Positions 34,352-42,222 of a stretch of 64,000 nt of DNA are shown here, one piece after another (within the stretch, counting starts at the first letter, position 1; each line of letters opens with the position of its first letter). The notes beneath the pieces were generated by a model, which searched no databases, was not told where the DNA came from, and saw only the letters and a list, made by a program, of their open reading frames with translations. The stretch is taken from contig NZ_JARNTX010000002.1 of assembly GCF_029433095.1 (NCBI RefSeq), positions 310,001 through 374,000 of the forward strand, in the 5' to 3' direction. Source of the DNA: Hymenobacter sp. YC55. GTDB lineage: Bacteria; Bacteroidota; Bacteroidia; Cytophagales; Hymenobacteraceae. A program made the translations under genes and the position numbers.

Positions 34352-35143
34352 ATGCGCTATTTTCTTCACCTTGCCTACGACGGTACCCGCTACCACGGCT
34401 GGCAGGTGCAACCCAACACCCTCACGGTGCAGCAGGAACTGGACCGCTGCTTGTCGCAGGTGTTGCGGCAGCCAGTGTACTCGCTCGGTAGTGGCCGCAC
34501 CGATACAGGTGTACACGCCAGCCACCAAGTAGCGCACTTCGAGGCCGACTTGCCGGAAACGCTGGACCTGGACACCGCTTTGTACCGCCTCAATCGGGCG
34601 TTGCCGCCGGATATTGCAGCCTATGCCGTGCACCCCGTGCCCGACCAGGCGCATGCTCGTTTTTCGGCTGATGCCCGCACCTACGAGTATTACGTGCGCC
34701 TCGTGCCCGACCCGTTCAGCGTGGGGCGGGCGCTCTACCTCGACCGGGCGCCGGATGTGGCAGCCATGAACGAAGCCGCCGCTTTTCTACTCGGCTCGCG
34801 CGACTTCACGGCTTTCTCGAAAGTGAAAGGCGGCGAAAACCATTACGTCTGTGTGGTGTACGAGGCCGGCTGGCACGCTATGCCTGGCGGCTTGGTGTTT
34901 CGGATTCGGGCTAACCGGTTTGTGCGGGGCATGGTCCGGCTGGTAGTGGGTACGCTCCTGACCGTGGGCCGCGGCAAAAGCTCGCCCGCGCAATTCAAGC
35001 AAATCCTTTATGCTCAAAATCGGGTAGATGCCAGCGGCGCCGCGCCCGCGCAAGGACTCTACCTAAGTCGCGTGGAATACATGCCCGACGTAGTACCGGT
35101 AGAACTTGTGCCACCCGGTTTGCCGTACTTTGTGGGGCGATAA
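34352..35143 (+). CDS. truA: tRNA pseudouridine synthase A
   Basis: A 263-residue enzyme that makes pseudouridine at positions 38-40 in the anticodon arm of many tRNAs. The catalytic aspartate D51 lies in SGRTDTGVHA. Other family marks are YFLHLAYDGTRYHGWQVQ at the start and the RANRFVRGMVRLVVGTLL segment near residue 190. Length is normal for TruA. The C-terminal extension ends PYFVGR. Confidence 0.95.
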   Translation: MRYFLHLAYDGTRYHGWQVQPNTLTVQQELDRCLSQVLRQPVYSLGSGRTDTGVHASHQVAHFEADLPETLDLDTALYRLNRALPPDIAAYAVHPVPDQAHARFSADARTYEYYVRLVPDPFSVGRALYLDRAPDVAAMNEAAAFLLGSRDFTAFSKVKGGENHYVCVVYEAGWHAMPGGLVFRIRANRFVRGMVRLVVGTLLTVGRGKSSPAQFKQILYAQNRVDASGAAPAQGLYLSRVEYMPDVVPVELVPPGLPYFVGR

Positions 35144-35291
35144 GAGCATCCTTCGTTGCGCTACCTGTGTACATGAGCGAAGTTGCCAACCTAACGGCCA
35201 TGCTTCAGTAAGTGTAGTATGACGGTTTAATACATAAGGGCTGCAACTTCGTGCCTTCGCTGCTGGTTACAGCTTCTCAAACCCATCTACT

Positions 35292-37082
35292 TTGGACCCG
35301 ACTACTCCCGCAACCAAATCCGGCAACATCTTCGACTGGCAGGTGCTGCGCCGGCTCATGGTGTATGTGCGGCCTTATCAGCGCATCTTCTACTTACTGG
35401 TATTCCTGACGCTGGCCTCGGCCGTGCTCGGCACCTTGCGCCCCTTCCTGATTCAGCGCATGGTCGATGTAACCATCGAAAGCAACGACTGGCTCGGCCT
35501 GAACAAGATGTTTGCGTTGCTGCTTGTGCTGCTCGTGGCGCATGCTCTGGTGAGCTATTTGCAAACCTATTTCGGCGGCTGGCTCGGGCAGTACATTGTG
35601 CGCGACATTCGGGTGGACTTATACAAGCACATTCTGAATCTGCGGCTTAAGTTCTTCGACCGGACGCCTATCGGGGTGCTGACCACCCGCAACATCTCCG
35701 ACGTGGAAACCTTGTCGGATGTGTTCAGCGAAGGACTAGCGGCCATGCTCGGCGACATCCTGCAGCTGGTCTTCATCATGGCCTTCATGTTCTACATCGA
35801 CTGGCGCCTAACTTTGGTGAGCTTGTCGGTGATTCCGCCGCTGCTCTTTAGCACCTACGTGTTCAAGGAGAAGGTGAAAAAGTCGTTTCAGGAAGTGCGC
35901 ACGGCTGTGGCCAACCTGAACGCCTTTGTGCAAGAGCACCTGACGGGCATGAACGTGGTGCAGATTTTCAACAACGAGCAGCGCGAATACCGCAAGTTCG
36001 AGGCGCTGAACCAGGAGCACACCCGCGCCAACATTCGGTCGGTGCTTTACTATTCCATCTACTTCCCAGTAGCCGAGGTGCTAGGTGCCGTCGGGGTGGG
36101 GTTGCTGGTGTGGTACGCGGCACAAGGCCAGATTGAAGGCACAATTTCCAAGGGAGCCCTCATTGCCTTCATCATGTACAACGCTCTGTTCTTCCGCCCG
36201 ATACGCCAGATTGCCGACCGATTCAACACCCTGCAGCTAGGTCTCGTGAGCACCGAGCGGTTGTTGAAGCTGCTCGACAGCCAAGAGTATATTCCCAACA
36301 ACGGCACGCTGGCTCCAGCCACGCTGCGCGGCGAAGTGGAGTTCGATAAGGTTTGGTTTGCCTACAACGACGAGGAGTGGGTGCTACGCGACATCAGCTT
36401 CAAGGTGGAACCCGGCCAAACCGTAGCCTTTGTGGGAGCCACTGGCGCCGGCAAAACCAGTATCATCAACCTGCTCAGCCGTTTCTACGACATCAACCGC
36501 GGCCACATCCGCGTCGATGGCCACGACTTACAGGAGTACGACCTTAGCGCCTTACGTCGCCGGATTGGGGTAGTACTGCAAGACGTATTCTTGTTTGCGG
36601 GCACCATCCGCGACAACATCACGCTAGGCAGCAAAGACATCACCGACGAGCAAATATGGGAAGCCGCCGACCTGGTAGGTGCCCGCCGTTTTATCGAGCG
36701 CCTGCCCGGCTCTCTCGACTACCCCGTAATGGAACGAGGTGCCACGCTGTCGGTGGGTCAGCGCCAGCTCATCAGCTTCGTGCGGGCTATGGTGTATCAA
36801 CCAGCCGTTATCGTACTCGACGAAGCCACTTCGTCGGTTGACTCCGAGACCGAAGAACTGATTCAATCCGCCATCGAGAAGCTGATGCAGGGCCGGACCT
36901 CGTTGGTTATTGCCCACCGCCTGAGCACCATCCAAAAGGCCGACCGCATCATCGTCATGGACCGCGGCGAAATCAAGGAGTCGGGCCGCCACGAGGAGTT
37001 GTTACGCCAAAGCGGCTACTATGCCCAGCTCTACCAGATGCAGTACCGCGACGTGCTTGGGGTGGTAAAAGACGAAAGCTAA
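35292..37082 (+). CDS. ABC exporter half-transporter, canonical ATPase site
   Basis: A 596-residue membrane-ABC fusion: six membrane helices (about 20-315), then the nucleotide-binding domain with Walker A GATGAGKTS, Q-loop LQDVFLFAG, signature LSVGQRQL, Walker B VIVLDEATSSVD and switch histidine IAHRLS. The signature has Val in place of the usual Gly (LSGGQ), while the catalytic Glu is present. This matches one half (LmrD/YheH type) of heterodimeric multidrug exporters; the other type of half is encoded at 43453. The only early start is TTG at 35292 (MDPTTPATKSG). Substrate unknown: lipid or drug export is typical. Confidence 0.9.
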   Translation: MDPTTPATKSGNIFDWQVLRRLMVYVRPYQRIFYLLVFLTLASAVLGTLRPFLIQRMVDVTIESNDWLGLNKMFALLLVLLVAHALVSYLQTYFGGWLGQYIVRDIRVDLYKHILNLRLKFFDRTPIGVLTTRNISDVETLSDVFSEGLAAMLGDILQLVFIMAFMFYIDWRLTLVSLSVIPPLLFSTYVFKEKVKKSFQEVRTAVANLNAFVQEHLTGMNVVQIFNNEQREYRKFEALNQEHTRANIRSVLYYSIYFPVAEVLGAVGVGLLVWYAAQGQIEGTISKGALIAFIMYNALFFRPIRQIADRFNTLQLGLVSTERLLKLLDSQEYIPNNGTLAPATLRGEVEFDKVWFAYNDEEWVLRDISFKVEPGQTVAFVGATGAGKTSIINLLSRFYDINRGHIRVDGHDLQEYDLSALRRRIGVVLQDVFLFAGTIRDNITLGSKDITDEQIWEAADLVGARRFIERLPGSLDYPVMERGATLSVGQRQLISFVRAMVYQPAVIVLDEATSSVDSETEELIQSAIEKLMQGRTSLVIAHRLSTIQKADRIIVMDRGEIKESGRHEELLRQSGYYAQLYQMQYRDVLGVVKDES

Positions 37083-37157
37083 ACCGACTCTTTGCTGACG
37101 GAAGAGGCCAATGATTGGTCCGTCAGCCAACCTTCGTTTCAAATTTAACTCGACTAG

Positions 37158-37682
37158 ATGAACCGCGTTTTCCTGATTCTCTCCTTACTTCTTATTGTCG
37201 CGGTTGGAGTGGGGTATTATGTGCTTGGTGGGTTCAAGCAGGCGGAAGTAAAGCTGGAAACCACAGCCCAACCTATTTTCTTGGCCGGCAGCTATTATGA
37301 AGGACCGGGCAACAGTGAAGCCTTCGGCGACCTGACGCGCAAGGCATATGAAATTCGTAGTTCCGGCAAGTTGCGTGGCACTTTCGGCAACATCTTCTAC
37401 AATGACCCAGCTTCGTCTAGCGAAGCAGCCAAAGTGTTTGTCGGTCTTGTGGTTGATGATACCCTGTCGCAACAACTACCAGCCGGCTACCGGTACCGGG
37501 CGTTCCCGGCCGGGCAGCGGGTCTTGCACGCTACTATTGAAGCTAGCTACCTCGTAGCCCCCGACAAGCTTTATTCAGGTGTGAAAAGCCAGGCCAAGCA
37601 AAATAATCTGACGTTGCAGAATGTGTACTTAGAGCGATTCCCGAATACTGGTCCGGTAGAGGTTTGGGCGGTAGTGAAGTAG
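37158..37682 (+). CDS. GyrI-like domain protein with N-terminal membrane anchor
   Basis: A 174-residue protein with a membrane helix at residues 4-25 (VFLILSLLLIVAVGVGYYVL) followed by a GyrI-like (SOUL/AraC effector) domain, seen in EVKLETTAQPIFLAGSYYEGPG, VGLVVDD and HATIEASYL, plus the C-terminal QNVYLERFPNTGPVEVWAVVK. These domains bind small hydrophobic molecules. Being membrane-anchored and outside the cytosol, it may bind a ligand in the periplasm; this is inference. It begins 75 bases after the ABC exporter gene and may be co-transcribed with it. Confidence 0.82.
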   Translation: MNRVFLILSLLLIVAVGVGYYVLGGFKQAEVKLETTAQPIFLAGSYYEGPGNSEAFGDLTRKAYEIRSSGKLRGTFGNIFYNDPASSSEAAKVFVGLVVDDTLSQQLPAGYRYRAFPAGQRVLHATIEASYLVAPDKLYSGVKSQAKQNNLTLQNVYLERFPNTGPVEVWAVVK

Positions 37683-37691
37683 GTATAAAGC

Positions 37692-37729
37692 AAACGAGCC
37701 ACTTCGCGCATGCGTGAAGTGGCTCGTTT
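37692..37729. terminator. Bidirectional terminator
   Basis: AAACGAGCCACTTC pairs with GAAGTGGCTCGTTT around GCGCATGCGT. It separates the GyrI-like gene (+) from the barrel gene (-). Confidence 0.85.
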
Positions 37730-37752
37730 AGCAAACACTTGTTGCTTCCTTG

Positions 37753-38482
37753 TTAGTTGCCTAAATAAAGAGAGGCACCTACGCTTAAATATTGAATGCC
37801 AAAGCTCGCACCAAGGCTGCTGATAGTGCTTCTAGAGCTTCCTTGTCCAGCAGAATCACTATAGGATTTGCTTTTACTGTTATTGTAAGACAAGCCACCC
37901 ATGGCGAGGTCTATCCCAAACTTTTTGACTTGGGAAGTAAACAAAGCCCGGCATAAGCATGGCGTAACCGCCTCTTGTTTTTGTATTATAGCTGTCATTA
38001 CGATTAGTATTGCCAGTGTATTCGAAGTTTTGCTTTCCTGTTTGTCGCTGATAGCCTCCAGACAACTGGCCATAAAACCCCGCTTTCTCGCCTAACATTT
38101 TATAATAGCGCACAAAAGTTCCAACATTTATTCTTTTGTTAGTCGCCTCAGAGTTGTAGTATAAGAAAGTATCACTACTACTATTATATTCAGTCCTTTT
38201 GTCTTTCTGGTTGCCCGTGCCAACCCCAAAATCAAAGCCAAGAGCTAGATTGTCAGCCACAAAAAGGCCAGCTTGAGGACTGAAGTTGAAGCTATATCCT
38301 CTATATGTAGCATTTATATAGCCTGGATAATCAATAGAGCCAGTTGAGTTAGATTCATTGTTAGAACGAGAGTAGTTCACAGTAGCGCTGATTAACATCT
38401 TGCCGGCTTCTGTCTGTGCTTGCGCCACACCTATAGTCGTTCCTATCAGCAAAGCACTCATTGCTAATTTTTGAATTTTCAT
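37753..38482 (-). pseudogene. Outer-membrane beta-barrel protein, frameshifted
   Basis: From ATG 38482 (MKIQKLAM, signal peptide ending GVAQAQ) the frame encodes a porin-like barrel with alternating strands (ISATVNYSRS, YSFNFSPQAGLFV, LALGFDFGVG, INVGTFVRYYKML, GFYGQLSGGYQRQ) as far as FVYFPSQK. At a run of five T on the plus strand (37922-37926) the frame must shift by one base. The remainder then reads FGIDLAMGGLSYNN and ends ISSLGASFGIQYLSVGASLYLGN, a typical terminal strand with an aromatic or hydrophobic end. Dropping one base restores about 240 residues. The A/T homopolymer makes a sequencing error or slippage plausible. The gene is distinctly AT-rich compared with its neighbours. Confidence 0.75.
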
Positions 38483-39016
38483 TGAGGAGAGAATTGAATA
38501 AATTGTTGAAGACATGCCCTCAACGGTATATAGTATGGTATTATTAGTAGCTATTAGATAATAATATTTTTATAACTAAGTATAATAATATAAGGGCTTA
38601 GGAGTTGCGTCGATTCAATCCCAATCCTACATCTGGCTTAAGGGCTTGAGCTTATTCTACCCTTGCTGAATGCACCCATTAGTAGAGAAGCGCAGCTTGC
38701 TTAGAAGCATCAAGCTGTGCACCTCCATAGCCAAGCTGTAGTCATTACCTAAAGCTGATTTTGGTTGGGACTACTTAGAATAACGGCTTGGTTCGAGCAA
38801 TTCCTTCATCAGTATTAATACAAGTGGGGTTGAGAAACCTATCCGTATTAACGCGTATTTCTAGCTGATTGGGCTCGTTATAAGAACCTTAAGCACAGAG
38901 GTAAGTACAGCTTATCAGCTTCTAAAAAGCGCTTTTCATGGCAGTAAGGTTTGCCACCATTCTCAAAAAGCGCTGAGCTGCCGCCGCCTCACTTCCACCT
39001 CCAAAACCTCATTCCT
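38483..39016. other. AT-rich intergenic region with direct repeat
   Basis: 534 bases between divergent genes. The left 120 bases are very AT-rich (38520-38600). AAAAAGCGCT occurs at 38924-38933 and again at 38965-38974, 41 bases apart, and the first copy is part of the palindrome AAAAGCGCTTTT; these could be regulator sites for the Zn-dehydrogenase gene. No gene seen. Confidence 0.4.
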
Positions 39017-40174
39017 ATGCTAGCAATGGATTATCGGGGCCCGAAAAGGGTCCGTGCCACGCAAAAACCAATGCCGGAGATTAAGCACCCGCAGGATGCT
39101 ATTGTCCGGGTAACGCGCTCCTGTATTTGTGGTTCCGACCTGCACCTATACAACGGCAACGTGCCCGATACCCGCGTAGGCATGACCTTCGGACACGAGT
39201 TTACGGGCATAGTAGAGGAAGTGGGGCCGGAAGTAACCAAAATCAAAGTTGGTGATCATGTGTTGGTGCCGTTCAACGTTGCCTGCGGCGAATGCCACTT
39301 CTGTAAGCAAGGTATGTTCGGCAACTGCCACGAGTCGAACACGCAGGCAAGTGCCGTAGGTGGCATTTTTGGCTACTCTCACACGGCAGGTGGCTACAAC
39401 GGTGGCCAAGCCGAGTACGCGCGTGTGCCTTATGCTAACGTAGGTCCTACGGTAATTCCCGAAGGCATGGACCCCGACGACGCCGTGCTACTGACCGACG
39501 TTGTTCCCACTGGTTATCAAGCAGCCGAAATGGCTGGCATCCAGACCGGCGATACGGTAGTAGTATTCGGTGCTGGCCCAGTAGGCATTATGGCGGCGCG
39601 CTGCAGCTGGCTGTTTGGAGCAGGTCGTGTGATCATCATTGATAAGGAAGACTACCGCCTGGAATTTGCCCGCAACTACGCCAATTGCGAAGCTTATAAC
39701 TTCGAGAAAGACATGGATGACCCGGTGGTGTTTATCAAGAAAACCACCGATTTCATGGGGGCCGATTGTGTAATTGACGCCGTAGGCGCCGAGGCTGCTG
39801 GCAATGCTATGCAGACCATCACGGGTCGTAAGCTGCTGTTGCAGGCTGGCTCGGCTACGGCGCTGCACTGGGCCGTCAACTCCGTAAAAAAAGGAGGGGT
39901 AGTATCTATAGTGGGCGTATATGGCCCAACCGACAACCTTGTGCCAATGGGCAATGTATTGAACAAGGGCCTGACAATCAGAGGTAATCAAGCTTCCGTA
40001 AAGCGCTTGCTGCCGCGCCTGATAGAACACGTACAGAATGGGGTCATCAATCCGAAAGCATTGATTACGCACCGGATTCCGCTGGAAGAAGTTGCTGAAG
40101 GCTACCGCATGTTCTCCGCTAAGCTCGACAACTGCATCAAGCCTTTGATCGTTTTCCCCTCCGACAACATCTAA
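39017..40174 (+). CDS. Zinc-dependent alcohol dehydrogenase
   Basis: A 385-residue MDR-family dehydrogenase; ATG 39017 (MLAMDYRGPKRVR) or 39026 is chosen over the ORF start at 38951, which adds a sequence with no counterpart in the family. Catalytic zinc ligands are C38 in CICGSDLHLYNG and the GHEF histidine-glutamate pair; structural-zinc cysteines are CGECHFCKQGMFGNC; the NAD(P) loop is VFGAGPVGIMAA. The length and the long segment after the NAD fold resemble glutathione-independent formaldehyde dehydrogenase-like enzymes, though the substrate may be another alcohol. It is followed 16 bases later by a small membrane protein gene, probably in the same transcript. Confidence 0.9.
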   Translation: MLAMDYRGPKRVRATQKPMPEIKHPQDAIVRVTRSCICGSDLHLYNGNVPDTRVGMTFGHEFTGIVEEVGPEVTKIKVGDHVLVPFNVACGECHFCKQGMFGNCHESNTQASAVGGIFGYSHTAGGYNGGQAEYARVPYANVGPTVIPEGMDPDDAVLLTDVVPTGYQAAEMAGIQTGDTVVVFGAGPVGIMAARCSWLFGAGRVIIIDKEDYRLEFARNYANCEAYNFEKDMDDPVVFIKKTTDFMGADCVIDAVGAEAAGNAMQTITGRKLLLQAGSATALHWAVNSVKKGGVVSIVGVYGPTDNLVPMGNVLNKGLTIRGNQASVKRLLPRLIEHVQNGVINPKALITHRIPLEEVAEGYRMFSAKLDNCIKPLIVFPSDNI

Positions 40175-40190
40175 CGCCAACTACCTACCG

Positions 40191-40718
40191 ATGGAAAATA
40201 CTCTGAAAGATCCACAGAAGCTACCAGGTTGGGGCATTGATGCAAACCCCGAAAACGACCCAACGTACCCCATGCGGGACCCTCGCCTGAACGTGTCGCA
40301 GGACTCCGATAGCAAGCACCGTCCGGCCTCCCTACAGCCAGTAGATATTGAGGTGCTACAGTCCATTGAGCGCCCGAATGTATCAGCTGTTTTCGGTGAG
40401 TCGTCACCCCCAGTGGGGTTGAGTGGCATGATCCGGCGTTTTGCCTTTAAGTACAGCGAATCACACTACGGCCACTGGCTACCCCTATTGCTAGCCGACC
40501 GGGTGAATGTAGTTGAAGGCATTGTTGAAGATCTTGCTCACGGCAAAGTGCCCAACATTTTCGCCGAGAAAGGCTACGCCGCGGAATGGAAGCACAACCG
40601 CTCCGCCTTCGTTACCAAAATGGCGACTATTGCCGCCGTGACGATTGGTACTGTGTTTCTACTCTCTTCTGGCAACAAAAAATCGTACAAACCAAAGCGC
40701 CGCGGTTATTACAGATAA
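40191..40718 (+). CDS. Hypothetical protein with C-terminal membrane segment
   Basis: A 175-residue protein lying 16 bases after the Zn-dehydrogenase gene. The N-terminal half is hydrophilic and proline-rich (WGIDANPENDPTYPMRDPRL), then a short conserved-looking helical region (YGHWLPLLLADRVNVVEGIVEDL), and one membrane helix at about 142-160 (MATIAAVTIGTVFLLSSG) followed by a basic tail. No signal peptide is seen, so it would be tail-anchored with the bulk in the cytoplasm. No known family; the tight coupling suggests a function tied to the dehydrogenase. Confidence 0.7.
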   Translation: MENTLKDPQKLPGWGIDANPENDPTYPMRDPRLNVSQDSDSKHRPASLQPVDIEVLQSIERPNVSAVFGESSPPVGLSGMIRRFAFKYSESHYGHWLPLLLADRVNVVEGIVEDLAHGKVPNIFAEKGYAAEWKHNRSAFVTKMATIAAVTIGTVFLLSSGNKKSYKPKRRGYYR

Positions 40719-40746
40719 GTTAAGAGCAGTTTTAGGTTCCTAAAAG

Positions 40747-40781
40747 AAAAGCCCGCTGAACAGTAGCTCAGCGGGCTTTTT
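40747..40781. terminator. Bidirectional terminator
   Basis: AAAAGCCCGCTGA pairs with TCAGCGGGCTTTTT over an 8-base loop. It ends the dehydrogenase unit (+) and the tRNA-Pro(CGG) transcript (-). Confidence 0.85.
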
Positions 40782-40797
40782 GTGTGACATACTAGAG

Positions 40798-40871
40798 TCG
40801 GGGTGGCAGGATTCGAACCTACGGCCTCGTCGTCCCGAACGACGCGCGCTACCGGGCTGCGCTACACCCCG
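40798..40871 (-). tRNA. tRNA-Pro (CGG)
   Basis: A 74-base cloverleaf on the minus strand: acceptor CGGGGTG with CACCCCG, anticodon arm CGTCG-TTCGGGA-CGACG (anticodon CGG), T-arm TAGG-TTCGAAT-CCTG, discriminator A, no encoded CCA. No promoter box is visible directly upstream. Confidence 0.95.
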
Positions 40872-40924
40872 AGAGTACTCTTGCGCACCGAGCGCACCAG
40901 GAACAATCGAACGGAAATGGCCGA

Positions 40925-40960
40925 AAAAAGCCTCCGGGTGGGGTTCCCAGAGGCTTTTCG
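40925..40960 (-). terminator. Hairpin between the two tRNA-Pro genes
   Basis: AAAAGCCTC and GAGGCTTTT form a stem with an inner GGG/CCC pair. On the minus strand it follows tRNA-Pro(GGG) and precedes tRNA-Pro(CGG). Confidence 0.65.
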
Positions 40961-40977
40961 AGCAAAATAATCTTCAG

Positions 40978-41051
40978 TCGGAGTGGCAGGATTCGAACCT
41001 ACGACCTCCAGCACCCCATGCTGGCGCGATACCAGGCTACGCTACACCCCG
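40978..41051 (-). tRNA. tRNA-Pro (GGG)
   Basis: A 74-base cloverleaf on the minus strand: acceptor CGGGGTG with CACTCCG (one G-U pair), anticodon arm CCAGC-ATGGGGT-GCTGG (anticodon GGG), T-arm as in the neighbouring tRNA-Pro, discriminator A, no encoded CCA. Confidence 0.95.
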
Positions 41052-41557
41052 AAGGAATTATGATGCAAAGGTAAGCTAGAATCCGGAAGCTGCGCAACTT
41101 CTGCTCAATAAAATTCTATAAACAGTACCTCCCTGAGGCTTATTGTTCTTAGTATCAGTGTCCTTTTACTGTTGCTAACTGACTGTGCGCCGTCTTCCAT
41201 TATGCTCTAGAAATCCATTTGGGCTATAGCCGCAAGCCGCTTTGTTGGGTTTAGTCCTGCTGGCAGCGGAAATAAAGACCATCACGCACTACATACACTG
41301 GCGCTTTTCTCAGAACCGGTTGGTAAGAGCAGCGCTACTTGAAAGGCAGATCGTTTTCAACTCGTATTACTACCGCATGCTGCTATGCAGGTAGCGTGCC
41401 TAGTTAGGCAGAAGATTCCTACGGCTTGAACCCATTTATAATAGAGATTAGGAAAATCTTCATTATTATAATATTCTGAGGAAATAGGCTGATAACACCT
41501 TGTATTTAGTTAATTTTACAAGAAATCAGTTAAGCTCATTTCACCCTTAGTGCGCAT
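41052..41557. other. Intergenic region with possible gene relic
   Basis: 506 bases between the tRNA-Pro promoter and the next gene. On the plus strand 41131-41211 reads like a lipoprotein signal (LIVLSISVLLLLLTDCAPSS) but stops at once, with short open pieces behind it in other frames. It may be the relic of a small lipoprotein gene. The right end (41450-41540) is AT-rich. No intact gene. Confidence 0.35.
41066..41097 (-). promoter_or_regulatory. Promoter of tRNA-Pro (GGG)
   Basis: On the minus strand TTG (41095-41097), 21 bases, TACCTTTG (41066-41073), ending 14 bases before the tRNA. A good Bacteroidota consensus match. Confidence 0.75.
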
Positions 41558-42103
41558 ATGAGACTTCCTTCTACTCTTGTTTGCTTGATAGCAGCCTTGC
41601 TATCCTTCACATCGGCTGAGGCGCAAACAAAGGTTCCGCCAAAGCCAGTTGCCAAGCCGCCGGTGAAAGCCGCCGTTACGGCCGCTAAAACCCCCGTGCC
41701 CGTAGCAGCAAAGAAACCTGCTGCCCCTGCGCCAGCCACTAAGCCTGTGGCTGCTGCAACACCCAAGCCAGCTGCCGCTCCTGCCAAGCCCGCAGTTGCC
41801 GAGGTAGAGCCGCCAGCCTTAGTCACCGATAAGATGGCGGAGCCGGTTGCCAATACCACGATGCTGAAGGTGCTGGCCAATGCGAATCCCGTAACGCGGC
41901 GCCTCACGGTACGCACCAATTCGCCTAATCCCACGCGCGTCGAGATAAATGGCCCTGATGGTCGGCCACTTATCACCCGCGACTTGATCAGCAGCAATGA
42001 TGTAGCCGTTCTGGACGTAAGCAACCTGCCTCCCGGAGCCTACATTGTACAATGCACCTCGGGTGAGCGTCGTGGCATGAAGCGCATCGTGGTCGGCCAA
42101 TAG
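41558..42103 (+). CDS. Small exported protein with Pro/Ala/Lys-rich linker and T9SS-type C-terminal domain
   Basis: A 181-residue protein: signal peptide (MRLPSTLVCLIAALLSFTSAEAQ, first 23 residues), a linker of about 70 residues made almost wholly of Pro, Ala, Lys and Val, and an 80-residue beta-rich C-terminal domain. The last part (VLANANPVTRRLTVRTN, RVEINGPDGRPL, DVSNLPPGAYIVQC, RRGMKRIVV) follows the pattern of type A sorting domains of the type IX secretion system (strand pattern ending GxYxVx...KkivV). Normally that domain is attached to a large cargo; here there is no other domain. It could be secreted as such, or the domain may serve another role. Confidence 0.72.
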   Translation: MRLPSTLVCLIAALLSFTSAEAQTKVPPKPVAKPPVKAAVTAAKTPVPVAAKKPAAPAPATKPVAAATPKPAAAPAKPAVAEVEPPALVTDKMAEPVANTTMLKVLANANPVTRRLTVRTNSPNPTRVEINGPDGRPLITRDLISSNDVAVLDVSNLPPGAYIVQCTSGERRGMKRIVVGQ

Positions 42104-42121
42104 TTCGCCTTTACAAATTGC

Positions 42122-42157
42122 AAACGCCCATCTGGCACGCGCCGGGTGGGCGTTTTT
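42122..42157 (+). terminator. Terminator after the T9SS-domain gene
   Basis: AAACGCCCA (42122-42130) pairs with TGGGCGTTTTT (42147-42157), with GGC/GCC pairing in the loop. It lies upstream of the flavoprotein ATG at 42223. Confidence 0.75.
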
Positions 42158-42222
42158 GCGTCCTGCCCACGTTGTCGGTTTCTGGCGCTTATCTTACGAG
42201 CAGTAGCAAGCAGGTTCAAGCG

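Noticed and set aside
39488..40180. 230-codon frame antisense to the Zn-dehydrogenase
   Set aside because: Zinc-ligand and NAD motifs prove the plus-strand gene; the antisense product has no recognisable features.
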